Positions 48,160 through 57,947 are shown, numbered from the stretch's first letter. The stretch is 64,000 nucleotides of DNA from Agromyces intestinalis (GCF_008365295.1 NZ_CP043505.1:2790001-2854000); one strand, 5' to 3'. Notes: a model not told the origin generated them from the letters alone. Numbers and translations are program-made.

Positions 48160-51100
48160 ATGACGAAGGCGACCCGGCGCGGCATCCTCGCTGTGGTGGT
48201 CGCGGCGACGCTGCTGGCCCTCGGCGCCGGCATCGGTGTCGTCGTGGGCGACGCGCTCGGCATCAGCGTCGAGGGATCCGATCGGATGCATCCGGCCGAG
48301 CCGGACGTGTCGCCCGTCGAGGCGGCCGTTCCGCCGCCCGCGATCGCGTCGCTCGATGTGCCCACCACTGCGCGCGTGGGGGTCGCGGTCGACGAGCTGC
48401 TCGATGCCGTCGCCGCCGCGCCGACCCGCGAGGGCGAGCTCGCGCTCGCCGTCGAGGTCGAGGCCACCGCGACCCCGACGGGAACCGACGCCGACGACGC
48501 CTACCGCCTCGAGGGCGACGCCTCGAGCCTCCGGGTGATCGCCGCGACCGAGTCCGGCGCGACACGGGCGATCTACGACCTCGCCGCGCACGTGCGGGCG
48601 GGGCGCTCAGTGGCCGCCGAGCTCGGCGAGCACGACGCATCCGCACTGCCCGTGCGCCTCGTCGATCTCGGCGCCGTCGGCGTCGAGGCCGACCCCACCG
48701 AATGGGAGCGGGGCGACGACTACTCGCACGTGTCCGATGCGTTCCGCGACGTGTACCTCGCCGACGCGCCGTATGTCGACGAGGCCGCGCTCGCCGAGGC
48801 GTACGACGACTGGGACGCGTTCCTGCGCCGGTCGGTCGCCGAGGGCGCGAACGCGGTCGCGTGGCCGGGATTCATCGAGTACGTCGACTTCGCCGACGCC
48901 GAAGACGGACCGGTCTACGCCGACGGCGACCCGCATCCCGCCCGAGCGGCGGCGCTGCGCGAGGCGTTCGGGCCGTTCTGGGATCGCGCCGCCGAGCTCG
49001 GTGCGAAGGTCTACCTGCGCACCGACATGCTGGCCCTCAGCCCCGAGCTCGACGCGTACTTCGACCGCCGGTTCGGCGGCGCCGACACCGAGGATCCCGA
49101 ACTCTGGCAGGTCTACGCCGACGCGCTCGATGCGCTGTACGCCGAGCAGCCGTCGCTGTCGGGCGTGATGATCCGCATCGGCGAGGGCGGCGACATCTAC
49201 GCGACGCCCGGCTGGGACTTCACATCCGAGCTCGCGGTGCGCTCGGTCGCCGCCGTGCGGGCGATGCTCACCGCGCTCACGACGCAGGCCGAGGCATCCG
49301 ATCGCGAGGTGATCTTCCGCACCTGGAGCGTCGGCATCGGCGACGTCGGCGACATGCACACCGATCCCGCGTCGTACCAGCGGGTGCTCGACGGCATCTC
49401 GTCGCCGGCGCTCATCGTGTCGACCAAGTACATGGCGGGCGACTTCTTCAGCTGGCACCCGCTGAACGAGACACTGAAGATCGGCGACCAGCGACGTATC
49501 GTCGAGTTCCAGAGCCGGCGCGAGTTCGAGGGGTTCGGGGCGTTCCCGAACGACCTCGGGCCAGAGTTCCAGTGGGCGCTCGGCGAGCTGCTCGCGGCGA
49601 ACCCGAACATCGAGGGCGTCTGGACCTGGACACAGGACGGCGGTCCGTGGCGCGCCGGCCCCATGACCCTGCACCTGAAGGCCGGGTTCTGGCAGCTCGC
49701 CGACCTGAACACGCGGCTCTCGCTCGCGCTCGCGCGCGACCCCGGCACGCATGTCTCGCAGGTCACGATCGACTGGGCGAAGCAGTTCTCGGATGACCCG
49801 GCCACCGTCTCGGCGATCGCCGAGGCCATGGCGATCTCGCGCGAGCCGATCGAGCACGGCCTCTACCTCAGCGCGTTCGCCGAGCAGCACACGACGGCGC
49901 TCGGCCTGCAGCCTCCGCCCCAGATGCTGCTCTTCCAGTGGGACATCCTGACGGGCGACACCGCGACGCTCGACGTGATCGCGACCATCGTGGGGGATCG
50001 GCGCGAGGAGTCGATCCGCGAGGCCGACGAGGCGGTCGCGGCCGCCGAGCGGATGCGGTCGGCGATCGAAGCGACGGATGCCGCGAGCTGGCGTGATCCC
50101 GCTGAGCGCTCGGCGTTCATCGGGGCGATCGGCTACGAGGTCGACACGCTCGGCCTGCTCGGCGCGTACCGTGAGATGTTCCTCGAGCAGGCGCGCTGGC
50201 ACGACACCGAGTCGGACGAGGCCCACGGCGCGTGGCGCGCCGCTCGCGACGACTACGTCGCCGCTGCCGCGGCGCACCTCGCGGCGTACGAGGGCGACGT
50301 CGACCACCCCGCGTGGAACCTCACTGCCGCGCAGCTCGGCGTGGACCGCGGCGACCGCGACCTCGCGATGGCCTGGGCGGCCCGCGTGCTGCTGGTCCTG
50401 GCGCTCGTGTGGGTCGTGGTCGGCGCCGCATCGGTGCGCACTCGGCTCGTCCGCAGGCCCGGTGCCGCCGGCGCCCGGGCGTCGTGGCTCGCGGCGACCC
50501 GCCCGTGGCGGGCGCGGGAGGCGACCCTGGGCCTGGATTCGCTCGACCTCTGGCTGCTGTTCCTCGTGCCGGTGGCGCTGCTCGTCGCGACTCGAGCGGT
50601 GCAGACCTCGTTCCTGTCGTGGACCCATCTCGCGGTGGTGCTCGGCGCGTGGGTGGTGTTCGCGATCGTCGTGCGGCTGTTCGTCTGGCGGCGCTCGCCG
50701 TGGCCGGTCATCGCCGCGGTCGGCGGCGTGGTGGTGCTGCGCTGCGTCGTGACGCTCGTCGCACTGTCGTTCACGGGCCCCGGGGGCTACTGGTACGCGT
50801 TCTGGACCGACCCCGTGCAGCGGGTGGCGTACATCGCGATCGCCTTCGCGTTGTTCGTGTGGGTGTTCGTCGCGGCAGGGTGGGCGCTGTCGACCCAGAT
50901 CGGGGTGCGCCGGGCGACCGGGTCGGTGCTGGCCGCGGTCGGCGCGGGTCTCGCGTTGCCGTCGCTGGTGGTCGCGATCGTCGGGCTCGAGCAGGCGCTG
51001 ACGCTGTGGAACGACGAGATGGGGCTGCTGCCGTGGGGCATGTCACGGATCCTCGGCATCACGACCTTCCTCGAGATCCCCGAGGAGTCGGCCTGGTACG

Positions 51101-51183
51101 CGGCCGGTTTCGGGGCGCTCGTCGCGCTCGTCGGCGCGCTGCTCGCGGTGCGGTGGCGGCGGCCCCGCGCGATCGCGGACTGA
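48160..51183 (+). CDS. Membrane-anchored putative glycoside hydrolase
   Basis: A protein of 1007 residues. Helix ~8-30 (GILAVVVAATLLALGAGIGVVVG) anchors a large outside domain of ~700 residues. It begins with a GH-type alpha/beta domain (SGATRAIYDLAAHVRAGRSV) followed by a barrel-like part (GVMIRIGEGGDIYATPGWDF; IEGVWTWTQDGGPWRAG). This resembles GH67/GH115 alpha-glucuronidase-like enzymes, but the match is distant. The last ~270 residues hold about seven helices. TAGGAT (48148-48153) ends 6 nt before the ATG. The convergent neighbours are a ChbG-type deacetylase and a GPH sugar transporter. No polymer specificity can be read from the sequence. Confidence 0.6.
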   Translation: MTKATRRGILAVVVAATLLALGAGIGVVVGDALGISVEGSDRMHPAEPDVSPVEAAVPPPAIASLDVPTTARVGVAVDELLDAVAAAPTREGELALAVEVEATATPTGTDADDAYRLEGDASSLRVIAATESGATRAIYDLAAHVRAGRSVAAELGEHDASALPVRLVDLGAVGVEADPTEWERGDDYSHVSDAFRDVYLADAPYVDEAALAEAYDDWDAFLRRSVAEGANAVAWPGFIEYVDFADAEDGPVYADGDPHPARAAALREAFGPFWDRAAELGAKVYLRTDMLALSPELDAYFDRRFGGADTEDPELWQVYADALDALYAEQPSLSGVMIRIGEGGDIYATPGWDFTSELAVRSVAAVRAMLTALTTQAEASDREVIFRTWSVGIGDVGDMHTDPASYQRVLDGISSPALIVSTKYMAGDFFSWHPLNETLKIGDQRRIVEFQSRREFEGFGAFPNDLGPEFQWALGELLAANPNIEGVWTWTQDGGPWRAGPMTLHLKAGFWQLADLNTRLSLALARDPGTHVSQVTIDWAKQFSDDPATVSAIAEAMAISREPIEHGLYLSAFAEQHTTALGLQPPPQMLLFQWDILTGDTATLDVIATIVGDRREESIREADEAVAAAERMRSAIEATDAASWRDPAERSAFIGAIGYEVDTLGLLGAYREMFLEQARWHDTESDEAHGAWRAARDDYVAAAAAHLAAYEGDVDHPAWNLTAAQLGVDRGDRDLAMAWAARVLLVLALVWVVVGAASVRTRLVRRPGAAGARASWLAATRPWRAREATLGLDSLDLWLLFLVPVALLVATRAVQTSFLSWTHLAVVLGAWVVFAIVVRLFVWRRSPWPVIAAVGGVVVLRCVVTLVALSFTGPGGYWYAFWTDPVQRVAYIAIAFALFVWVFVAAGWALSTQIGVRRATGSVLAAVGAGLALPSLVVAIVGLEQALTLWNDEMGLLPWGMSRILGITTFLEIPEESAWYAAGFGALVALVGALLAVRWRRPRAIAD

Positions 51184-51190
51184 GCATCGC

Positions 51191-52042
51191 TCAGGATCCC
51201 CAGCCCGCTACGAGCTCGAACCCCTCGGCGTGGATCGCGGCGAGGAAGGCGGGATCGCGCAGCAGCCGAAGCTCCCACGAGCGCACGATGCCCGCGTCGC
51301 CCGCGACCGCGCCGCCGGGCGCGGGATGCAGGAACAGCTCGCTCGTGCCCTCGGGCAGGTCGGCGAGCATCCGGCGTGCCTCGTCGAACAGGGCGGGATA
51401 GCCGCCGAGGTCGCTGGCGTCGCGGCGGTTGGTGATCATTGCGTCGGGGATCGGCACGCCCGAGGCATCCGCCGCTTCGACGGCGCGGGCGTGGGCGTGC
51501 GCGACCTCCGCGGAGACCTCGGTGGGGCGCCCGCCGCCTGCGGCGAGGTACGGCGCGAGCGAACGCGGCAGTCGCAACCCGAGCCCCTCGCGCGCGCACA
51601 GCGCGAGCGCCTCGGGCAGGAACGAGCGCCCGGTGAGGCCGTACAGGGTGCCCGCGTGCGAGTCGATCGCCGCGGGCCGGGCACCGAGCGCGCGCAGCCG
51701 GTCGAGCTGCGCGGCGAGTTCGGCCGCGACCTCGTCGGGCTCGGCGCGCTCGCCCACCCGCCGGGCGTCCTCGGGCAGGGATGCGTCGTCGGCGTCGCCG
51801 AGCGAGCGGCCGGAGGTGAGCGGATGCCACGGGGGCACGCCGCGCTCGCTCGACAGGGTGGCGTGCAGGCGCGGTTCGAGGCCCGCGGCGCGCACCGCGT
51901 CGACCGCTCCGCGGGCGAACGGCGAGACCACGATCGCGGTCGTGGCGGTGATCGCCCCCTCGGCGGCGAGCTCGGCGATCGCGGCGCTCGTCGGCCCGTC
52001 CCGGCCGAGGTCGTCGGCCGTGAGCACGAGGCGACGCGTCAC
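51191..52042 (-). CDS. ChbG/YdjC family carbohydrate deacetylase
   Basis: A protein of 283 residues. RRLVLTADDLGRDGPTSAAIAEL has the metal-binding Asp pair (Asp10-Asp11), and LHATLSSERG and IDSHAGTLYG give the metal-binding histidines. The family removes acetyl groups from chito-oligosaccharides and related sugars. GTG start overlaps the stop of the upstream transporter gene by 4 bp, so transporter and deacetylase form an operon. LFLHPAPGGAVAGDAG near the end is also usual for the family. Confidence 0.9.
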   Translation of the reverse strand: MTRRLVLTADDLGRDGPTSAAIAELAAEGAITATTAIVVSPFARGAVDAVRAAGLEPRLHATLSSERGVPPWHPLTSGRSLGDADDASLPEDARRVGERAEPDEVAAELAAQLDRLRALGARPAAIDSHAGTLYGLTGRSFLPEALALCAREGLGLRLPRSLAPYLAAGGGRPTEVSAEVAHAHARAVEAADASGVPIPDAMITNRRDASDLGGYPALFDEARRMLADLPEGTSELFLHPAPGGAVAGDAGIVRSWELRLLRDPAFLAAIHAEGFELVAGWGS

Positions 52043-53448
52043 CCGTCGACCTCCTCGGCGGCGCGGGCCGCGGTCTCGGCGAGGTCGGTGCTCGTGTCGG
52101 CGCGCCGTTCGTCGAGTCCGTCGGGCACCCGGATGAACCGGGCGAGCACCGCGCCGATCACCGTGAGCACGAACGGGTAGACGCAGAGGAACACGCGGAA
52201 CGCGAGGTCGGGCGCCGTGCCGGGGTCGTCGCCCGACCAATACCCGAAGAACACGCCGAGCGAGGCGAGGGCGAGGCCGGTGACGATCGCGTTGAGCCGG
52301 CCGAAGAACCCGAACGCCGAGAGGAACAGTCCCTCGCGGTGCTCGCCATGGCGGCGCGCGTCGTCGTCGAGCACGCGCGCGACGATGAGGTCGTTCGTCG
52401 CGAGCATGCCCGAGTATCCGACGCCCACGAGCGCGCCCGCCAGGATCGCGGTGAGCAGGCTGTTCGCGAAGAACAGCGGCACGAAGCTTGCGGCGAGCAG
52501 CACGAACGCGAGCCGCCAGGTGAAGGCTGCGCCCTTGCGGCGCACGACCCGCGTCCAGCCGATGAGTCCGAGCACCGAGACGAGGATCACCGCGGCCTGG
52601 AGGAAGAGTGCGTCCGAGACGGGCAGCCCCAGCGAGTACCGTACGTAGAGCTGCAGCCCCGCGAGCACGAGCGCCATGGCCGACCCGTAGCAGGCGCCCG
52701 CGACGCCGATGGTCCAGAACCTCGGGTTCGCGAGGATCGCCCCGATCGTGCGGAAGAACCTCGGCCGCTCGGTGGTCGAGTACCGCGGGTTCTCCTTCGC
52801 GCTGAAGGCCATGAAGAGGATGACCGCTACCGCGATCGCGCCGTAGATGATCGCGGTGATGGTGAATCCGGTGGTCGTCTCCTCGGTGCCGAACACCTTG
52901 GTGGTCAGCAGCGGCGTCACCGCGAGCGAGATGACGAGGGCGGCCAACTGGAACCCCTGCCGCAGCGAGTTGGCGACCGCGCGTCGCCGCTCCTGCGGGA
53001 ACAGCTCGGGCAGCAGAGCGCCGTAGTTCGCGTTCAGCATGGAGTCGAACGCCTCGCAGAGGATCGCGAACACGGCGAACCAGATCACGAGTCCGAGCCC
53101 GTCGAGCGAGGTCGGCGCCGAGAAGAACGCGATCATGGATGCCGCGAGCAACGGCGCCCCGACGACGAGCCACGGCCGGCGGCGACCGAACCGCGTGCGG
53201 GTGCGGTCGGAGAGGTACCCGAGCACCGGGTTGTCGATCGCATCGACCACCGCGTAGACGACCATCACCGCGCCGTAGACGCGGACGTCGAGGCCGAGGA
53301 TGTCGACGTAGAAGAGGATCATCGACCCCTTGATCATGTTGATCGGGATCGAGGTGCCGAACATGCCGATCGCGTACCGCCACGGCGGGGTGGCACGGGC
53401 AGCGGGCGGAGCGGACGGGGACGCTGACGGGGCGATGGGATCGGGCAT
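52039..53448 (-). CDS. GPH-family sugar/cation symporter (MFS)
   Basis: A protein of 469 residues with 12 helices. The GPH signature is visible: PVLGYLSDRTRTRFGRRRPW with the conserved Asp and Arg cluster, and a Lys-rich loop in the middle. The family (LacS, MelB, XynP) imports glycosides, pentosides or hexuronides with a cation. It precedes the deacetylase in an operon. GAGGAAC lies before the ATG. The substrate is probably a small sugar or oligosaccharide; this is inference from the family. Confidence 0.85.
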   Translation of the reverse strand: MPDPIAPSASPSAPPAARATPPWRYAIGMFGTSIPINMIKGSMILFYVDILGLDVRVYGAVMVVYAVVDAIDNPVLGYLSDRTRTRFGRRRPWLVVGAPLLAASMIAFFSAPTSLDGLGLVIWFAVFAILCEAFDSMLNANYGALLPELFPQERRRAVANSLRQGFQLAALVISLAVTPLLTTKVFGTEETTTGFTITAIIYGAIAVAVILFMAFSAKENPRYSTTERPRFFRTIGAILANPRFWTIGVAGACYGSAMALVLAGLQLYVRYSLGLPVSDALFLQAAVILVSVLGLIGWTRVVRRKGAAFTWRLAFVLLAASFVPLFFANSLLTAILAGALVGVGYSGMLATNDLIVARVLDDDARRHGEHREGLFLSAFGFFGRLNAIVTGLALASLGVFFGYWSGDDPGTAPDLAFRVFLCVYPFVLTVIGAVLARFIRVPDGLDERRADTSTDLAETAARAAEEVDG

Positions 53449-53575
53449 GGTTCCTCGTTCGGGTGGACGACGCTGTCTGATGTGCGCGGAGGAAGGGTCG
53501 CACGCGCACGTGGCGGCAAGGCTACCCGCAGGTGACGGCTCGGGTGTCGGATGCCGCGCCTAGACTTGATGGGAC

Positions 53576-56050
53576 ATGACGCTGATCCTCGACCCCGACG
53601 ACCCGGCCGGCTGGCGCGAGGCCGACGCCCCCGCTTCCTCCGGCGCCTCCGGCTCGCATCTGACCGACGGGCTCAACCCGCAGCAGCGCGAAGCCGTCGA
53701 GTACCGCGGCCCGGCGCTGCTCATCGTCGCGGGCGCGGGCTCGGGCAAGACCCGGGTGCTCACCCACCGCATCGCGCACCTCATCGAGACGCGCGAGGCG
53801 TGGCCGAGCCAGATCCTCGCGATCACGTTCACGAACAAGGCCGCGGCCGAGATGCGCGAGCGCGTGCAGGCGTTGCTCGGCGAGGGCGCGTCGGGCATGT
53901 GGATCTCGACGTTCCACTCGGCGTGCGTGCGCATCCTGCGGCGCGAGGCCGAGTCGCTCGGCATGTCGTCGACGTTCACGATCTACGACTCGGCCGACAC
54001 CCGCACGATGCTCAAGCGCATCATCAAAGAGCTCGACGCCGACACCATGGGGTTCACGCCCGCCGGTGCGCAGGCGAAGATCTCGAAGCTGAAGAACGAG
54101 CTGAGCGACGCCGACACCTATGCGCGCAATGCGAACCTCAACGACCCGCAAGAAGCGGTGTTCTGCGAGATCTTCCGGCAGTACTCGCGGCGCCTGCGCG
54201 ATCAGCACGCGCTCGACTTCGACGACCTGATCGCCGAGACGGTCTACCTGTTCCGGGCGTTCCCGAAGGTCGCGGCGCTCTACCAGCGCCGGTTCCGGCA
54301 CATCCTCGTCGACGAGTACCAAGACACCAACCACGCCCAGTACGCGCTCATCCGCGAGCTCACCCGCCCGGTCGAGCGCGAGGTCGTCGATGAGCTCGAC
54401 GCGCACGGCATCCTCGTGCGCGGCCTCACCGACGACCACGGTGAGATCCCCGGGGCGTCGCTCACGGTCGTCGGCGACAGCGACCAGTCGATCTACGCCT
54501 TCCGCGGCGCCGACATCCGCAACATCGTCGAGTTCGAGCGCGACTTCCCGGGTGCGAAGGTCGTGCTGCTCGAGCAGAACTACCGGTCGACGCAGAACAT
54601 CCTCTCGGCGGCGAACGCGGTCATCCAGAACAACTTCGACCGCAAGGACAAGAAGCTGTGGACGGCCGACGGCGACGGCGAGAAGATCGTCGGCTACACC
54701 GGGTACACCGCCCACGACGAGGCGCAGTTCATCGCCGACGAGATCGAGGCGCTGCACCGCGCCGGCGTCGCGTACCGCGACATCGCGGTGTTCTACCGCA
54801 CCAACGCGCAGACCCGTGCGCTGGAAGAGATCTTCGTGCGGTCGGCGCTGCCGTACCGGGTGGTCGGCGGCACCAAGTTCTACGAGCGCGCCGAGATCAA
54901 GGACGCGATGGCGTACCTGGCGGCGGTCGCCAATCCGCTCGACGAGCTCGCGCTGCGTCGCATTCTGAACACCCCCAAGCGCGGTATCGGGCCGGCTACC
55001 GAGACCGCGATCGCGCAGTTCGCCGAGCAGAACGAGATCTCGTTCCGCCAGGCGATGCGCTCGGCGGCCGAGCTCGGGCTCGGGCCGAAGGTCCGTGGGG
55101 CGATCGGCGGGCTCGCCGACGTGCTCGACCAGGCGGCGGCGATGCTGGTGCCGTCGCAGCGCGGGCTCGACGAGGGCACCAACGAGGGCGCCGCCAAGGT
55201 CAGCGACGTGCTCGTGTACTTGCTCGAGGCATCCGGGCTGATCGCAGCGCTGCGCAACAGCCGCGACCCGCAAGACGAGACCCGCGCCGAGAACGTGGAG
55301 GAGCTCGTGGCGCAGACCCGCGACTTCGACCGCGAGAACCCGGGTGCGACGCTGGTCGACTTCCTCACCCAGGTGTCGCTCGTGGCGGCCGCCGACGAAC
55401 TCGACGACGCATCCGGAACCGTGTCGCTCATGACCCTGCACACCGCGAAGGGCCTCGAGTACCACGCGGTGTTCCTCACCGGGCTCGAAGAAGGGCTGCT
55501 GCCGCACCAGATGTCGGCGACCGAGCCGGGCGGCCCCGCCGAAGAACGTCGACTCTTCTACGTCGGCATCACGCGGGCACGCAAGCGCCTCTACCTCAGC
55601 CTCGCGATGAGCCGCGCGCAGTTCGGCGAGGTCGCCGTCGCGATGCCGAGTCGCTACCTCCAAGAGATCCCCGAGCACCTCGTCGACTGGAAGCAGTCGC
55701 CGGGGATGGCGACGAGCCGCGGCGGCACCCAGCCGCGCGCCCTGAACGCCCGCCGTCCCGGCAGCGGGCCGGGCGGTGCGTGGGGCACGCGCGACCGCGA
55801 CCTCGAACGGTTCAGCGTCACGCGGTCGGCCGCGACGAAGACCGAGTGGGCGAACAAGGTCACCGCGAACGTGCGCGACAACGGCGACCTCACCCTCGAC
55901 TCGGGCGACCGCATCCGGCACGCCGACTTCGGCGAGGGCACCGTGAACCAGGTCACCGGCGAGGGTTCCAAGCGCATCGCGCACGTCGCGTTCGACCGGG
56001 TCGGCGCGAAGAAGCTGCTCATCAAGATCGCCCCCATCGAGAAGCTGTAG
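53576..56050 (+). CDS. pcrA: ATP-dependent DNA helicase UvrD/PcrA
   Basis: A protein of 824 residues, superfamily 1A. Motifs in order: LNPQQREAVEYRGPALLIVAG with GAGSGKTRVLTHR, ITFTNKAAAEMRERV, DEYQDTNHAQYALIREL, VVGDSDQSIYAFRGADIRNI, NYRSTQNIL, LMTLHTAKGLEYHAVFLTGL and VGITRARKRLYL. About 40 extra residues lie between DEYQDTN and VVGDSDQS. The C-terminal Tudor-like domain (DRIRHADFGEGTVNQVTGEG) is present. It acts in nucleotide excision repair and removes proteins from DNA. TAGACT (53561-53566) ends 9 nt before the ATG. Confidence 0.95.
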   Translation: MTLILDPDDPAGWREADAPASSGASGSHLTDGLNPQQREAVEYRGPALLIVAGAGSGKTRVLTHRIAHLIETREAWPSQILAITFTNKAAAEMRERVQALLGEGASGMWISTFHSACVRILRREAESLGMSSTFTIYDSADTRTMLKRIIKELDADTMGFTPAGAQAKISKLKNELSDADTYARNANLNDPQEAVFCEIFRQYSRRLRDQHALDFDDLIAETVYLFRAFPKVAALYQRRFRHILVDEYQDTNHAQYALIRELTRPVEREVVDELDAHGILVRGLTDDHGEIPGASLTVVGDSDQSIYAFRGADIRNIVEFERDFPGAKVVLLEQNYRSTQNILSAANAVIQNNFDRKDKKLWTADGDGEKIVGYTGYTAHDEAQFIADEIEALHRAGVAYRDIAVFYRTNAQTRALEEIFVRSALPYRVVGGTKFYERAEIKDAMAYLAAVANPLDELALRRILNTPKRGIGPATETAIAQFAEQNEISFRQAMRSAAELGLGPKVRGAIGGLADVLDQAAAMLVPSQRGLDEGTNEGAAKVSDVLVYLLEASGLIAALRNSRDPQDETRAENVEELVAQTRDFDRENPGATLVDFLTQVSLVAAADELDDASGTVSLMTLHTAKGLEYHAVFLTGLEEGLLPHQMSATEPGGPAEERRLFYVGITRARKRLYLSLAMSRAQFGEVAVAMPSRYLQEIPEHLVDWKQSPGMATSRGGTQPRALNARRPGSGPGGAWGTRDRDLERFSVTRSAATKTEWANKVTANVRDNGDLTLDSGDRIRHADFGEGTVNQVTGEGSKRIAHVAFDRVGAKKLLIKIAPIEKL

Positions 56051-56062
56051 GCCCGAGTCTCG

Positions 56063-56605
56063 ATGAACTGGCCCGTGCGTGCGAGTCGCACCGTCTACGA
56101 GAACCGATGGATCCGCGTCGTCGAAGACGAGGTGGTGAAGCCCGACGGCGCCGCCGGTGTCTACGGCGTCGTCGAGATGGCGAACCCGGCGGTGTTCGTG
56201 GTCGCGGTGACCGACGCCGACGAGGTGCTGCTCGTCACCATCGACCGCCACACGGTCGGCGAGACCGTCGAGGTGCCCGCGGGCGGTACCGACGGCGAGG
56301 ACGCGCTCCTCGCCGCGCGGCGCGAACTCCTCGAGGAGACCGGGTACGAGGCATCCGACTGGCGTGAGATCGGCCGCATGCACGCGCTGAACGGCATCGC
56401 CCGCGCACCCGAGACCGTGTTCCTCGCCACCGGGCTGCGGCCCGCCGCCGACGCGGCGCACCACCAAGGCGAGGAGGGCATCAGCGACGTGCGGGCGGTG
56501 CCGTGGGCCGAGGTGGTGCGGATGCTCCGGGCCGGTGAGATCACCGACGGCGAGACGGTCGCCGCGCTCATGTACGCGGCGATCGCGCTCGGCCGACTGG
56601 CGTGA
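56063..56605 (+). CDS. NUDIX hydrolase, ADP-ribose pyrophosphatase type
   Basis: A protein of 180 residues. The Nudix box lies at VPAGGTDGEDALLAARRELLEETGYEA (matching Gx5Ex7REUxEExGU: GTDGEDALLAARREL then LEETG). NRWIRVVEDEVVKPDG and YGVVEMANPAVFVVAV place it in the ADP-ribose pyrophosphatase group. It starts 12 bp after pcrA, so it is probably cotranscribed. Confidence 0.9.
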   Translation: MNWPVRASRTVYENRWIRVVEDEVVKPDGAAGVYGVVEMANPAVFVVAVTDADEVLLVTIDRHTVGETVEVPAGGTDGEDALLAARRELLEETGYEASDWREIGRMHALNGIARAPETVFLATGLRPAADAAHHQGEEGISDVRAVPWAEVVRMLRAGEITDGETVAALMYAAIALGRLA

Positions 56606-56618
56606 GCGGCCGACCGGC

Positions 56619-57713
56619 ATGAGCGGCGGGCTGGCCGAACCGGCGGGCGGGACGCCCGGCGGTGAGGGTCGGCCCACGGATGCTCCGGGCGCGCGCCGCG
56701 GCTGGTGGCGCGACATCCGGGCGCTCGACATCGAGGTGGCCGCGCGTGCCGCCGTCGCGGCCGCGGTGCCGCTCGCGATCCTCCTCGCGGTCGGGCGCGT
56801 GGAGTGGGCGCCATACGCCGCCTTCGGCGGGATGACCGCGATCTTCGGCCGCGGCGAGGCGTACCGCGGCCGGGTGCGCACGCTCACCGTCGCGGCCGTC
56901 GGGCTCGTCGCGAGCGTCGGCGCCGGCCTCTGGCTCTCGGTCTCCGGTGCCGGCACCGCGGGCGTCGCGGTCGCACTCGTCGGCGTGCTCGTCGGGGGCC
57001 TGCTCACCGTCAACGTCGCACGCCTCGGGCCGCCGACCCCGCTCTTCTTCGTCTTCGCCCTGCTCGTCTGCGCGAGCGTGCCGGCACCCGCCGACGAAGC
57101 CTGGACCCGGGTCGGCATCGCCGCCGGGTCGGCGCTGTTCGCGTGGGCGGTGAGCCTGTCGGGGTGGCTGCTGCGGCGCCTGCTCGGGCCGGGGCGGTTC
57201 AAACCGCTGCGCGCGCCGACGCCGGTGCGGTGGGCCGCGCTCGCCGACCCGCGCGTGTGGCTCGCGATCGGCCAGCACGTCGTCGGGGCGCTGGCCGCGG
57301 GTGCCGCCGCCCTGCTGCTCGGCATCGGGCACCCCTACTGGGCGGTGGTGAGCGTGTCCGCCGTGATTCCGCCAGCCGGTGCGGCGCACTCGTTCGCGCG
57401 GGCGTGGCATCGCGTGCTCGGCACGACGGTCGGCGTCGGGGTCACCGCGCTCGTGCTGTGGCCCGAGCCGGCCGCGTGGGTGCTGGTGCTCGTGGTCGCC
57501 GTCGCACAGTTCGGCGCCGAGGTGTTCGTCGGCCGGCACTACGGCACTGCGCTCGTGTTCATCACCCCGCTCGCGCTGTGCGTCGCGCACCTCGCGCAGC
57601 CGACGGCGGTCGGGCCGTTGCTCATCGACCGGCTCGTCGAGACGGCGCTCGGGTGCGGGGTCGGCATGCTCGCCGTGCTCGCCGGGCGTGCGATCCGGCC
57701 GACCCGCGGGTGA
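56619..57713 (+). CDS. FUSC family membrane protein
   Basis: A protein of 364 residues. A short Gly/Pro-rich N terminus precedes about ten helices (AARAAVAAAVPLAILLAVGRV, AAVGLVASVGAGLWLSVSGAG, ...). The two-half layout and the motif YWAVVSVSAVIPPAGAAHSF, then HRVLGTTVGVGVTALVLW, are typical of FUSC (fusaric-acid-resistance/aromatic acid exporter-like) proteins. It follows the NUDIX gene by 13 bp. Substrate unknown. Confidence 0.82.
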   Translation: MSGGLAEPAGGTPGGEGRPTDAPGARRGWWRDIRALDIEVAARAAVAAAVPLAILLAVGRVEWAPYAAFGGMTAIFGRGEAYRGRVRTLTVAAVGLVASVGAGLWLSVSGAGTAGVAVALVGVLVGGLLTVNVARLGPPTPLFFVFALLVCASVPAPADEAWTRVGIAAGSALFAWAVSLSGWLLRRLLGPGRFKPLRAPTPVRWAALADPRVWLAIGQHVVGALAAGAAALLLGIGHPYWAVVSVSAVIPPAGAAHSFARAWHRVLGTTVGVGVTALVLWPEPAAWVLVLVVAVAQFGAEVFVGRHYGTALVFITPLALCVAHLAQPTAVGPLLIDRLVETALGCGVGMLAVLAGRAIRPTRG

Positions 57714-57738
57714 GGGTGCGTCTCGCTACGCTGAGTCA

Positions 57739-57909
57739 GTGAGCGATCCGGCGTTCGAGCACCTGCGCAGCGAGCGGCTGCGGCTCGATCGCCCGGCCGA
57801 GGCCGACCTCGTGTCGAGGGGGCCCGGCGCGGGCAATCCCGATGCCGTGCGGCTGGTGTTCGCCGACCAGGCGCTCGGGCCCGAGGTGATCGTGCGCGTG
57901 CTCGCGTAG
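57739..57909 (+). CDS. Small hypothetical protein
   Basis: A protein of 56 residues starting at GTG: SDPAFEHLRSERLRLDRPAE, ending EVIVRVLA. The evidence for it being real is the TACGCT box (57727-57732) that ends 6 nt before the GTG, as in many neighbours, and a clean soluble sequence. No homology is recognised. It lies between the FUSC gene and a convergent FAD enzyme. Confidence 0.55.
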   Translation: MSDPAFEHLRSERLRLDRPAEADLVSRGPGAGNPDAVRLVFADQALGPEVIVRVLA

Positions 57910-57947
57910 GTGTGCTTCCCCGTCAGCGCGCGTCCCGCGCTCCCGCG

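Noticed and set aside
46494-49796. 1100-codon plus-strand frame across the pyruvate-kinase-like and glycosidase-like genes
   Set aside because: Runs antisense to one and out of frame with the other; composition is almost pure Arg/Gly/Ala.
53522-57325. 1267-codon minus-strand frame
   Set aside because: Antisense to pcrA, the NUDIX gene and part of the FUSC gene, each with clear family motifs.
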